Shown: in pieces, positions 5,990-12,902 of the stretch
How the letters are laid out: each line of letters opens with the position of its first letter
How positions within the stretch are numbered: the stretch's first letter is position 1
Source of the DNA: a virus
Direction: 5' to 3' (one strand)
Length of the DNA stretch: 22,944 nt
Virus record (IMG/VR): IMGVR_UViG_3300009151_000416
Span: 1 to 22,944 of that record
Translations under genes and position numbers: made by a program
Notes under the pieces: generated by a model
Told to the model about the DNA's origin: nothing
Databases searched by the model: none
Seen by the model: only the letters and a program-made list of their open reading frames with translations

Positions 5990-7971
5990 CCAAACCGTTT
6001 GACAAAATAATAACCATCGACTTCGAAACCTACTGGGACACCAAGGAAGGTTACACACTGAGCAAGATGACAACTGAGGAGTACATACGCCATGATAAAT
6101 TTAGAGCGTTCGGAGCTTGCGTCCATGTATACGGAAGCGATGAACCAATTAGATGGTTTGGAGATGCAGAGCTACGTGAGTACCTTGATGGGGTCGACTG
6201 GGGACGAACCGCAGTGCTTGCCCATAACGCACAGTTCGATGTATCCATTATGGAGTGGGTCTACGCTGTACATCCAGCCTTCATCTTCGACACGTTATCA
6301 ATGGCGCGAGCTCTCAGAGGCGTTGAGGTTGGCAACAGTCTCGCCAAACTTGCAATCGATTTTGATCTTCCCGCCAAAGGGACAGCCGTACACAGCACCA
6401 ATGGTGTGGCCGAGTTGGACGAGGTCTTGGAATCTGAGCTTGCAGACTATTGCAAACACGACGTATATCTATGCGAACGAATCTTTGAGCGCTTGGTCAA
6501 TGGATACCCGTCCAAGGAACTTCGGCTCATAGATATGACGCTGAAGATGTACACCCGTGCGTGCCTTGAGCTTGACCCCAACATGCTGACTGACGCCATA
6601 CTAGATGAAAAGGAAAAACGTGAAGCACTATTACAGAAGCTCGGCGTGGACGAAACTGCACTTGCGTCGAACCCACAGTTTGCAGCACTACTTGAAACCC
6701 TCAGTGTGGCTCCCCCAAAGAAAGTCAGTAAAACTACCGGGAAAGAAACACTTGCATTGGCTAAGAATGATGCCCTCTTTCAGGCGTTGCTCAACGGTGA
6801 ACGTGAGGACGTTGCCCTTCTTTGTGAAGCGCGTCTTAGGGTTAAGTCGACCACTGAGCGTACCCGTGCTCAGCGGTTCCTCGACATTAGTAAACGTGGC
6901 GCCTTACCAGTACCTCTCTCCTACTACGGTGCGCAGACTGGCCGGTGGACAGCAAGCAAGGGTTCGGCCATCAACATGCAGAACCTCAAGCGAGGCTCGT
7001 TCCTACGCAAAGCGATTATGGCTCCCGCTGGTCATCAATTGGTCGTGGGGGACTTATCACAGATTGAACCGCGAGTGCTCGCGTGGCTTTCGGATTACAC
7101 AGACATGCTCGACATCTTCCGCTCAGGTGGTGACCCTTACGCCGCTTTCGGCGCTCAGATGTTCAACATCCCAAATCTCACCAAAGAAACTCACCCAGAT
7201 CTTCGACAGTCTGCGAAGTCTGCGCTCCTTGGGTGCGGGTACGGCCTCGGTTGGGCAGCGTTTGCATCGCAACTTCTCACAGGGTTCCTCGGGGCACCGC
7301 CTCAGCGTTACGACCTTGCTTTCGCAAAGAAGTTGGGCGTTACGCAACAAGCCGCGGAGAAGTTCCTAGACTGGGAAGTCAACGTCGAGAAGCTCAACGC
7401 TATCCCGCACACCTGTACCACCAGAGAACTAGTCATCCACTGCCTAGCATCCAAGGCGATCATTGATAAGTACAGGGCTACAGCCACCCCCGTAGTTGAG
7501 TTTTGGGACTTGCAAACCCAGCTTATCAACGAGTCCCTTTACAAAGGGAAGGAGTACAAGCACAAGTGTTTGACGTACCGCAAGGGGGAGATCGTGCTAC
7601 CTTCTGGCATGAAGCTGTTGTACCCTGACCTCAACATCAGGCGCTACACGGACGAGAAAACAAATAAAGAGCAGGTCGAGTGGACATACGGCCAAGATCG
7701 TACTAAGATATATGCAGGCAAGATAACCAACAATGTCACGCAGGGCGTAGCGAGATGCGTAATGACAGATGGTATGGTGCGTACTGCCAAGAGATACTTT
7801 GTAGCGGGAACAGTGCATGACGAGCAGATCGTCGTGGTTCCTGATGCAGAGGTGTCTGAGGCTAAGACTTGGGTCTTAGCGCAGATGACTATGGAGCCGC
7901 CCTATATGCAGGGCATTCCATTGGACGCTGACGGTGGCGCGCACCGTAGGTATGGGTTAGCCAAGAGTTAA
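5986..7971 (+). CDS. Family A DNA polymerase with 3'-5' exonuclease
   Basis: The phage replicative polymerase, 661 residues, from a TTG in a TTGA overlap with the previous gene. The DEDDy proofreading domain has IDFETYW (Asp12, Glu14), HNAQFD (80-85) and YCKHD (155-159). The polymerase domain has motif A DLSQIEPR (Asp356), motif B with Arg407, Lys411 and Tyr419, and motif C VHDE (610-613). There is no 5'-3' exonuclease domain, as usual for phage enzymes; T7 polymerase is 704 residues. The residue equivalent to E. coli Pol I Phe762 and T7 Tyr526 (Arg of motif B plus eight) is Leu415. All catalytic residues seen are intact. Neighbouring genes supply helicase, primase and nucleases. Confidence 0.95.
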   Translation: MTKPFDKIITIDFETYWDTKEGYTLSKMTTEEYIRHDKFRAFGACVHVYGSDEPIRWFGDAELREYLDGVDWGRTAVLAHNAQFDVSIMEWVYAVHPAFIFDTLSMARALRGVEVGNSLAKLAIDFDLPAKGTAVHSTNGVAELDEVLESELADYCKHDVYLCERIFERLVNGYPSKELRLIDMTLKMYTRACLELDPNMLTDAILDEKEKREALLQKLGVDETALASNPQFAALLETLSVAPPKKVSKTTGKETLALAKNDALFQALLNGEREDVALLCEARLRVKSTTERTRAQRFLDISKRGALPVPLSYYGAQTGRWTASKGSAINMQNLKRGSFLRKAIMAPAGHQLVVGDLSQIEPRVLAWLSDYTDMLDIFRSGGDPYAAFGAQMFNIPNLTKETHPDLRQSAKSALLGCGYGLGWAAFASQLLTGFLGAPPQRYDLAFAKKLGVTQQAAEKFLDWEVNVEKLNAIPHTCTTRELVIHCLASKAIIDKYRATATPVVEFWDLQTQLINESLYKGKEYKHKCLTYRKGEIVLPSGMKLLYPDLNIRRYTDEKTNKEQVEWTYGQDRTKIYAGKITNNVTQGVARCVMTDGMVRTAKRYFVAGTVHDEQIVVVPDAEVSEAKTWVLAQMTMEPPYMQGIPLDADGGAHRRYGLAKS

Positions 7972-7986
7972 CAAGGAGAAGCGGTA

Positions 7987-8292
7987 TTGAAATTACCAAC
8001 AAAAATAAGAGTAGGTAGGCGGTGGTACTCAGTCGAAGTAGTTGAAGCCATGCTTGATAAGCGTGACATGGGGCGTGTTCATTACGATGAGCAACGCATC
8101 CGACTAGGACGAACGAGTAACATCACAGGCAAGCCATTCAAGCCAGAGCAAATTACAGACACGTTCTGGCACGAGGTAGTACACACAATTCTTAAAGACA
8201 TGGGCGAACACAGGCTCAACTCTAACGAAGTGTTTGTTACCAAGTTTGCTAACCGATTAACAGAAGCCATTAACACAGCGAAGTTCGAATGA
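7987..8292 (+). CDS. Small zinc-metallopeptidase-like protein (HExxH)
   Basis: A 101-residue protein with a TTG start 14 bases after the polymerase stop; AAGGAG is about 9 bases upstream. It has H62-EVV-H66 in WHEVVHTILKDMG and a downstream NSNEVFVTKFANRL helix in which Glu81 could be the third zinc ligand. This is the arrangement of small phage proteins related to zincin peptidases. Whether it cuts proteins or only binds zinc is not known. It is coupled to the next nuclease gene by an ATGA overlap, so it may work with the replication proteins or on a host factor. Confidence 0.75.
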   Translation: MKLPTKIRVGRRWYSVEVVEAMLDKRDMGRVHYDEQRIRLGRTSNITGKPFKPEQITDTFWHEVVHTILKDMGEHRLNSNEVFVTKFANRLTEAINTAKFE

Positions 8293-8954
8293 AAAAACCA
8301 GCATGGTCACACAGCAGCCTAAAAGATTTCGAGGGCTGCCAACGCAGGTATCACGAGGTCAAGGTCTTGAAGAAGTACCCCTTCCAAGAGACCGAAGCTA
8401 CGCGTTACGGCAATCAGGTACACAAGGCTATCGAAGACTACATCAGGGACAAGACGCCAATACCACCTGAGTATGCGCAGTTCCTGCCTGTAGTGAACGC
8501 CATGCTGAGTAAATCAGGCCGAGTGCTTGCTGAGCATGAGATGGCGTTAACTGTAGACCTACAGCCTACGGGCTGGAAGTCTCCTGACGTTTGGGTTCGA
8601 GGCATAGCCGACATCCTGATCGTTAACGATGAGAACCTTACGGCGTGGGTGGGAGATTGGAAGACCGGCAACAACAAGTACCCCGACAGGGATCAGCTTG
8701 TGCTTATGTCGCTTATGGTCTTCGCACACTTCCCCCACATCCGCAAGGTTAACTCAGCGTTGCTGTTCATTGTCAAAGATGATATGGTCAAGATGCAGAT
8801 GACACGCGATCAATCTGAAGCCTTCTGGTGGAAGTATCGTGAGCGTACTGCGCGTCTTGAATCATGCTTTGAGACAGACGTATGGAACCCCAATCAAACC
8901 CCACTATGCGGATGGTGTCAGGTCACCGGATGCGAGTTCAATCCCAAACACTAA
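8289..8954 (+). CDS. PD-(D/E)xK nuclease, Cas4/RecB-like, probable Fe-S cluster
   Basis: A 221-residue protein. The RecB-like nuclease motifs are in order: YGNQVHKAIEDY (His45), RGIADIL (Asp108), VGDWKTG (Asp123, Lys125), then QLVLM (Gln136). One cysteine near the N-terminus (C17) and three near the C-terminus (C207-x2-C210-x4-C215) match the split four-cysteine cluster that ties the nuclease fold together in Cas4, AddB and Exo5-type enzymes. Such enzymes degrade or trim DNA ends. In a phage replication operon the likely role is recombination, replication-end processing or host DNA breakdown. The Cys-x4-Cys spacing is one shorter than in the best-known members. Confidence 0.85.
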   Translation: MKKPAWSHSSLKDFEGCQRRYHEVKVLKKYPFQETEATRYGNQVHKAIEDYIRDKTPIPPEYAQFLPVVNAMLSKSGRVLAEHEMALTVDLQPTGWKSPDVWVRGIADILIVNDENLTAWVGDWKTGNNKYPDRDQLVLMSLMVFAHFPHIRKVNSALLFIVKDDMVKMQMTRDQSEAFWWKYRERTARLESCFETDVWNPNQTPLCGWCQVTGCEFNPKH

Positions 8955-8962
8955 GGATTTTT

Positions 8963-9250
8963 ATGTCACTTTTACAAGAACAAACTACTCACCCTTCATA
9001 CCCAAGCATGTGCCATGTTTGCAGCAAACCTCTACGCGCCTGCGACAGCGCTATCGTGCACGATGGGCGGGTGCACACTAATGCAGATAATGGTACTGAT
9101 TACGGATCAATCGGTCTGCACATAGAGTGCGCTACGATCTTGTCAATGCGCCTGATTGCAGACGTAATGAAGCACAAAGGTAGCGCGCACGAACCTCGTG
9201 TGGTGCGTAGCCTGCGCAACGCGTGTGAAGCAAAGCTAAAGGAGTTCTAA
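8963..9250 (+). CDS. Small zinc-binding protein
   Basis: A 95-residue protein from the ATG at 8963, which follows an AAGGA site just after the previous stop. It has C17-x2-C20 (CHVC), Cys27 and then H53-x2-C56 (HIEC), a plausible zinc site. The C-terminal half is a basic helix pair (MRLIADVMKHKG and RVVRSLRNACEAKLKEF). I recognise no specific family. A nucleic-acid or nuclease accessory role would fit its place between two nuclease genes, but that is inference. Confidence 0.65.
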   Translation: MSLLQEQTTHPSYPSMCHVCSKPLRACDSAIVHDGRVHTNADNGTDYGSIGLHIECATILSMRLIADVMKHKGSAHEPRVVRSLRNACEAKLKEF

Positions 9251-9252
9251 CC

Positions 9253-9492
9253 ATGACACAGACCAATGGCAAGCGTGACTACAAACACGCATACAAACTG
9301 CAAAAGAAAACAGGCGAGACAGCCGATCAGATTGAACGGCAGAAGGCTCGTAGAACCTACGATAAGAAAGGTGTTGATCGTGCAGGTAAAGACATTGACC
9401 ACATCAAACCTCTGCGTGCAGGGGGCAAGTCAACAACAGGCAACACCCGCCTTCGTAGCAAGAGCGCCAATCAGAGCGACAACGGAAAATAA
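9253..9492 (+). CDS. Small HNH-type nuclease-like protein
   Basis: A 79-residue, very basic protein. The C-terminal half contains IDHIKPLRAGGKSTTGNTRL (48-67) followed by SKSANQSDNGK: an Asp49-His50 pair, Asn64 and Asn73 in the order of a beta-beta-alpha HNH motif. Phages carry many such minimal HNH proteins. The N-terminal part (DYKHAYKLQKKTGETADQIERQKARR) is a charged helix. No CxxC knuckles are present. It may be active alone or assist the neighbouring nucleases and packaging. Catalytic competence is not shown. Confidence 0.72.
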   Translation: MTQTNGKRDYKHAYKLQKKTGETADQIERQKARRTYDKKGVDRAGKDIDHIKPLRAGGKSTTGNTRLRSKSANQSDNGK

Positions 9493-9507
9493 TAGCTTGG
9501 AGAAGCA

Positions 9508-11067
9508 ATGGAAATCATCGAAGACAAAGCACTAGTCTTACGCACAAGGAACCCGAACAAGTACAAAGTCATACCCAAACACAAGATCGTCGAGCGCATG
9601 GATGGTGGCTACGACGTGGCTGTGTATTGGGGGCTTGACGAAGCGCGGGTCTTGCGTAACCTAGGTGTTAAAAATGTGCCATCGCCTATCACTAGGCGCT
9701 ACGACTGGCCGGGGCGTTACAAGCCCATGGCGCATCAGATCGAGACGGCAGCGTTCCTCACGCTGTACAGGAGAGCCTTTGTGTTCTCTGAGCCGGGCAC
9801 GGGCAAGACACTCTCAGCTTTGTGGGCGGCTGACTACCTGATGAAGCTTGGCAAGGTGCGCAGGGTTCTTGTCCTGTGCCCTCTGTCGATCATGCACAGC
9901 GCATGGATGGGCGACATCAACAACAGTGTGATACATCGCTCTGCCGTTATCGCGCACCATGCTCAGGCTAGTCGGCGCATCGAGATGATCCAGCGTGACT
10001 ACGAGATTGTGATTGCCAACTACGAGGGCTTGAACCTTATCGCTGATGAGGTGCGTAACGATGGCCGGTTTGATCTTGTGATTGTTGATGAGGCCAACGC
10101 ATACAAGACGATCACCACACGCAGATGGAAAGCGCTCAACTCCATCCTGACTCCCAACACCTACCTGTGGATGATGACAGGAACGCCGGCATCTCAGTCA
10201 CCTGTAGATGCGTATGGCTTGGCTAAGCTAGTCAATCCAGAAGGTGTGCCCAAGTTCTTTACAGCATGGCGCGATCAGGTCATGAACAAGGTAACGATGT
10301 TCAAATGGGCGCCCAAGCTTGATGCCAAGGACAAGGTGTATGAAGCGCTACAGCCAGCAATACGCTTCACAAAAGAAGCGTGTTTAGATTTACCTCCAGT
10401 AATAACCATGACGCGAGAGGTAGCTTTAACACCGCAGCAGGCCAAGTACTACAACCTTTTGAAAGAGCGCATGCTTGTGCAGACCGCAGGGGAAACCATA
10501 ACGGCAGTCAATGCCGCCGCTGGCGTATCCAAGCTATTGCAGATTAGTTGTGGTGCGGCATACACAGACGACAAGGAAGTTGTGGAGTTTGATTCTGCGC
10601 CTAGGCTTGCGGTACTGGAGGAGATACTGGACGAGACAGATCGCAAGGTCATCATCTTCGCCTTGTTCCGTAGCACCATCGACACCATCAGCACATACCT
10701 CACGAAGAAGGGTATTGTCAATGAGTGCATCCACGGAGACATAAGTCCCCCTAAGCGTGGGCAAACTATCAATCGTTTTCAGACTGAGGCTAACCCTAGG
10801 GTGTTGGTCATGCAACCTGCGGCGTCTGCTCACGGCATCACGCTGACTGCCGCTGACACTGTGGTGTTCTATGGGCCACTCATGAGCGTAGAGCAGTACA
10901 TCCAGTGTTGTGCCCGTGCTGACCGCAAGGGGCAGGACTCAGACAAAGTTACCGTGATTCACATTCAGGGTAGCGCGATTGAGAAGAAGATGTTTAATGC
11001 GTTGGCAGGGAAAGTTAGTGATAACTTACTACTGACCGACATGTTCGAAACTGAAATTAAATCTTGA
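9508..11067 (+). CDS. SNF2-type superfamily 2 helicase/ATPase
   Basis: A 519-residue DNA translocase or helicase with both RecA-like domains. Motif I is SEPGTGKT (94-101, Lys100), motif II is VDEAN (193-197, in place of the common DEAH), motif III is MTGTPA (223-228). The second domain has IIFALFRSTIDTI (Ia/IV region), then QPAASAHGITLTAADTVVFYG (motif V) and QCCARADRKGQ (motif VI, with the arginine fingers). The order and the ARxxRxGQ form of motif VI point to the SNF2 branch seen in many phages. It probably remodels forks or protein-DNA complexes during replication or recombination. Start: ATG with GGAG eight bases upstream. Confidence 0.92.
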   Translation: MEIIEDKALVLRTRNPNKYKVIPKHKIVERMDGGYDVAVYWGLDEARVLRNLGVKNVPSPITRRYDWPGRYKPMAHQIETAAFLTLYRRAFVFSEPGTGKTLSALWAADYLMKLGKVRRVLVLCPLSIMHSAWMGDINNSVIHRSAVIAHHAQASRRIEMIQRDYEIVIANYEGLNLIADEVRNDGRFDLVIVDEANAYKTITTRRWKALNSILTPNTYLWMMTGTPASQSPVDAYGLAKLVNPEGVPKFFTAWRDQVMNKVTMFKWAPKLDAKDKVYEALQPAIRFTKEACLDLPPVITMTREVALTPQQAKYYNLLKERMLVQTAGETITAVNAAAGVSKLLQISCGAAYTDDKEVVEFDSAPRLAVLEEILDETDRKVIIFALFRSTIDTISTYLTKKGIVNECIHGDISPPKRGQTINRFQTEANPRVLVMQPAASAHGITLTAADTVVFYGPLMSVEQYIQCCARADRKGQDSDKVTVIHIQGSAIEKKMFNALAGKVSDNLLLTDMFETEIKS

Positions 11068-11089
11068 AAGGGGCTTGCAACGCTAGAAA

Positions 11090-11099
11090 TTACATGTAA
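11090..11099. promoter_or_regulatory. 10-bp perfect palindrome, possible operator
   Basis: TTACATGTAA is a perfect palindrome ending one base before the 23-bp repeat copy at 11101. With TTGCAA (11075-11080) and TAAACT (11097-11102) 16 bases apart, it also overlaps a weak sigma70-like promoter. It may be a regulator site. Chance is not excluded. Confidence 0.3.
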
Positions 11100-11100
11100 A

Positions 11101-11123
11101 CTGTCCAACCTTAGACAAATAAT
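11101..11123 (+). promoter_or_regulatory. 23-bp repeat, copy 2 (candidate promoter)
   Basis: It matches 2436-2458 at 19 of 23 positions without gaps, sharing CTGTC at the start and GACAAATAAT at the end. It lies in the 70-base gap between the SNF2 helicase gene and the next gene, ending 14 bases before that ATG and directly before AGGAG. The position fits a promoter or a leader element for the SSB-like block. Confidence 0.5.
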
Positions 11124-11137
11124 TAACAGGAGAAGCA

Positions 11138-11539
11138 ATGGAAGAAGAAGCAGTACCGTTAGACAAGCTGGTAAAAATTTACCGCAAGCTACGTACACGT
11201 ATGACCGAACTGACCCAAGCGTACGACACACAAGCTGAAGTACTCAAGGCGCAACAGGACGAGATCAAGAACGCGATCAAGGAACAGATGAAGGCGATGG
11301 GCGTCACATCAGTTCGCACTACCGAGGGCACGGCAGTCATGTCCGTGAAGACTCGCTACTACACACAGGACTGGGACTCGTTCAAACAGTTTGTGATTGA
11401 CAACCACGCCCTAGAGCTTTTTGAGAAGCGTATTGCGCAGTCCAACATGGCTCAGTTCTTGGAAGAAAACCCCGGGGTCGTACCGCCCGGTCTGAACTCA
11501 ACATCTGAGTTCGACATCTCTGTACGCAAACCAACTTAA
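11138..11539 (+). CDS. Conserved phage protein with N-terminal coiled coil
   Basis: A 133-residue protein, strong AGGAG site. Residues 8-55 form a long amphipathic helix (LVKIYRKLRTRMTELTQAYDTQAEVLKAQQDEIKNAIKEQMKAMG), followed by a strand region TSVRTTEGTAVMSVKTRYYTQDW and a helical FKQFVIDNHALELFEKRIAQSNMAQFLEEN. It ends PPGLNSTSEFDISVRKPT. This overall pattern is familiar from phage proteins encoded beside ssDNA-binding or recombination genes, but its function is not established. A Gam-like or SSB-partner role is only a guess from shape and position. Confidence 0.75.
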   Translation: MEEEAVPLDKLVKIYRKLRTRMTELTQAYDTQAEVLKAQQDEIKNAIKEQMKAMGVTSVRTTEGTAVMSVKTRYYTQDWDSFKQFVIDNHALELFEKRIAQSNMAQFLEENPGVVPPGLNSTSEFDISVRKPT

Positions 11540-11551
11540 TCGGAAATCAAA

Positions 11552-12535
11552 ATGAGCAATATTGCAATGTTCAACCCCTCAAACGTGCCAGCTTTCGCTA
11601 AGAACGCTGAGCTTTCCGCAACTACCTTGGCTTTGGCCGGTGGCGTTAACACCAGCAGTGGCATGAAGCGCGTCTCCATCAAGGGTGGCGTGTTCCGTCT
11701 GCTTGCAGGCGGCAAGGAAGTGGCATCCATCGAAGACCGCCACTTGGATGTGATCGTGGTTAAAGCTGCCCCCAAGGTCAGCCGTATTTTTTACGCAGGA
11801 TCGTATGACAAAGACGCGGCTGCAGCCGCCCCTGACTGCACATCTGCTGATGGTGACAAGCCCGATGCAGGCGTACGTAACAAGCAAGCGTCAAGCTGCG
11901 CCGCTTGCCCACAGAACATCGCTGGGTCAGGCAATGGTCAAAGCCGTGCGTGCCGTTACCAACAGCGTTTGGCTGTGGTCTTGGCTAACAACCCTGAAGG
12001 CGACGTGTTGCAAGTGACTCTGCCTGCCACATCTATCTTTGGCAAGGAAGAAGGCGAGAAGCGCCCACTGCAAGCATACGCTCGCTACATGGCGGCTCAA
12101 ACTCCACCAGTTAACTTGGACGCTATCGTGACGCGCATGAAGTTCGACACCAAGGCTGAGTCTCCCAAGCTGATCTTCGCCCCTGTGCGTTGGTTGACTG
12201 ACTCAGAGTATCTGATTGCCCAAGAGCAAGCTCTGTCCAAGGATGCTGAGAAGGCTGTGTCTGTTACTCCTGCCGCCGCTGATGGCGTGGTAGCCCCTGC
12301 ACCGTTGGCTATTGAAGGTAAGCGCCCTGCGGCTAAGACTCTTGGTGACTTGCTTGATGAAGACGAAGCCGAAGCTATGGCCGAAGTCAAAGCGGCTAAG
12401 CCCAAGAAAGCCAAGGCTGTTGAAGCCGAAGCTGAAGAAGAACCAGAAGTGCGTAAAACCGCACCCAAGGTTGAATCCGTTCCAGCTAAGAAGGGCAAGC
12501 TGGCCGACATCGTTGCTGATTGGGACGATGAGTAA
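11552..12535 (+). CDS. Probable phage single-stranded-DNA-binding protein with Cys4 site
   Basis: A 327-residue protein. Residues 38-150 hold the conserved-looking core: KRVSIKGGVFRL, LDVIVVKAAP, then PDCTSADGDKPD (Cys96), SCAACPQN (Cys116, Cys119) and SRACRYQQRLAVVL (Cys134). These four cysteines suggest a zinc site. Residues 235-320 are an Ala/Lys/Glu-rich, flexible tail, and the last residues are ADIVADWDDE, an acidic tip like that used by ssDNA-binding proteins to contact partner enzymes. Its place between polymerase/helicase and primase genes supports an SSB role. The ribosome site is only a weak CGGA, odd for a protein usually needed in quantity. The coding call is certain. The SSB role is inferred. 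Confidence 0.7.
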   Translation: MSNIAMFNPSNVPAFAKNAELSATTLALAGGVNTSSGMKRVSIKGGVFRLLAGGKEVASIEDRHLDVIVVKAAPKVSRIFYAGSYDKDAAAAAPDCTSADGDKPDAGVRNKQASSCAACPQNIAGSGNGQSRACRYQQRLAVVLANNPEGDVLQVTLPATSIFGKEEGEKRPLQAYARYMAAQTPPVNLDAIVTRMKFDTKAESPKLIFAPVRWLTDSEYLIAQEQALSKDAEKAVSVTPAAADGVVAPAPLAIEGKRPAAKTLGDLLDEDEAEAMAEVKAAKPKKAKAVEAEAEEEPEVRKTAPKVESVPAKKGKLADIVADWDDE

Positions 12536-12543
12536 CTGAATCG

Positions 12544-12598
12544 GGGGGAACGCTGTGCAAAGGCTTTTTTAGCTTGCGGACGAGCAGTTAGTACCCCC
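12544..12598 (+). other. Structured leader or small RNA element
   Basis: GGGGG (12544-12548) pairs with CCCCC (12594-12598); inside, A50-C51 pairs with G91-T92 and GCTG (52-55) with CAGT (85-88). An inner arm pairs GCAA with TTGC and GCT with AGC around a run of five Ts. It fills the only gap between the SSB-like gene and an HTH gene that has no ribosome site. There is no T-run after the outer stem, so a simple terminator is unlikely. Pairing is by eye. Confidence 0.4.
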
Positions 12599-12608
12599 AC
12601 CTATATAC

Positions 12609-12902
12609 ATGGCCTACTCACAAAAAATCATTGACGAAGTAGCAAAGACACCCAAGTCTCTGGGCAACCAGCTTGGGCGTTGGGCGATACATCTTGACTT
12701 TCCGGTCACGAAGATTGCCTATGCGCTTGGCGTCTCTCGACAGACTGTTTACAACTGGTTTACAGGCACGGAAGTGTTTGTGGCCTATCGTAATCGCGTC
12801 GAATTCTTAACTCACATAATGAAGACCTCACGCACGGCAGATGAGGCATGGAGAAAAATATGCACGGAATACAACCTAGATCCCTCACCACGCAAGAACT
12901 GA
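12609..12902 (+). CDS. Small helix-turn-helix protein
   Basis: A 97-residue protein. Residues 31-53 (FPVTKIAYALGVSRQTVYNWFTG) are a textbook helix-turn-helix of the Cro/C1 or sigma-like type, with helices on both sides. The ATG at 12609 has no purine-rich ribosome site; the preceding bases are CCCCCACCTATATAC. The upstream 55-base structured element may matter for its translation. A DNA-binding regulator that times the switch around the replication genes is a reasonable reading. The next gene begins out of frame inside its last 43 bases. Confidence 0.75.
   Translation: MAYSQKIIDEVAKTPKSLGNQLGRWAIHLDFPVTKIAYALGVSRQTVYNWFTGTEVFVAYRNRVEFLTHIMKTSRTADEAWRKICTEYNLDPSPRKN

Noticed and set aside
5998-6014. 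Third copy of the GACAAATAAT repeat at the polymerase start
   Set aside because: TTTGACAAAATAATAACC is similar but has an extra A, lacks the flanking CTGTC part and is inside codons for FDKII; treated as chance.
6605-7369. 254-codon plus-strand frame inside the polymerase gene
   Set aside because: It lies in another frame of the polymerase gene, whose exonuclease and polymerase motifs are unbroken, and its product is Arg/Ser-rich without any motif.
8289-8954. CRISPR-associated Cas4 of a CRISPR locus
   Set aside because: No direct-repeat array and no other cas gene is visible in the window; a phage DNA-processing nuclease is the simpler reading.
12561-12575. Simple intrinsic terminator after the SSB-like gene
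   Set aside because: The T-run 12565-12570 is not preceded by a stable GC-rich stem; it falls in the loop of the larger fold instead.
12097-12600. 167-codon minus-strand frame opposite the SSB-like gene
   Set aside because: Ser/Ala-rich product caused by the Ala/Lys/Glu-rich tail on the other strand; no ribosome site.
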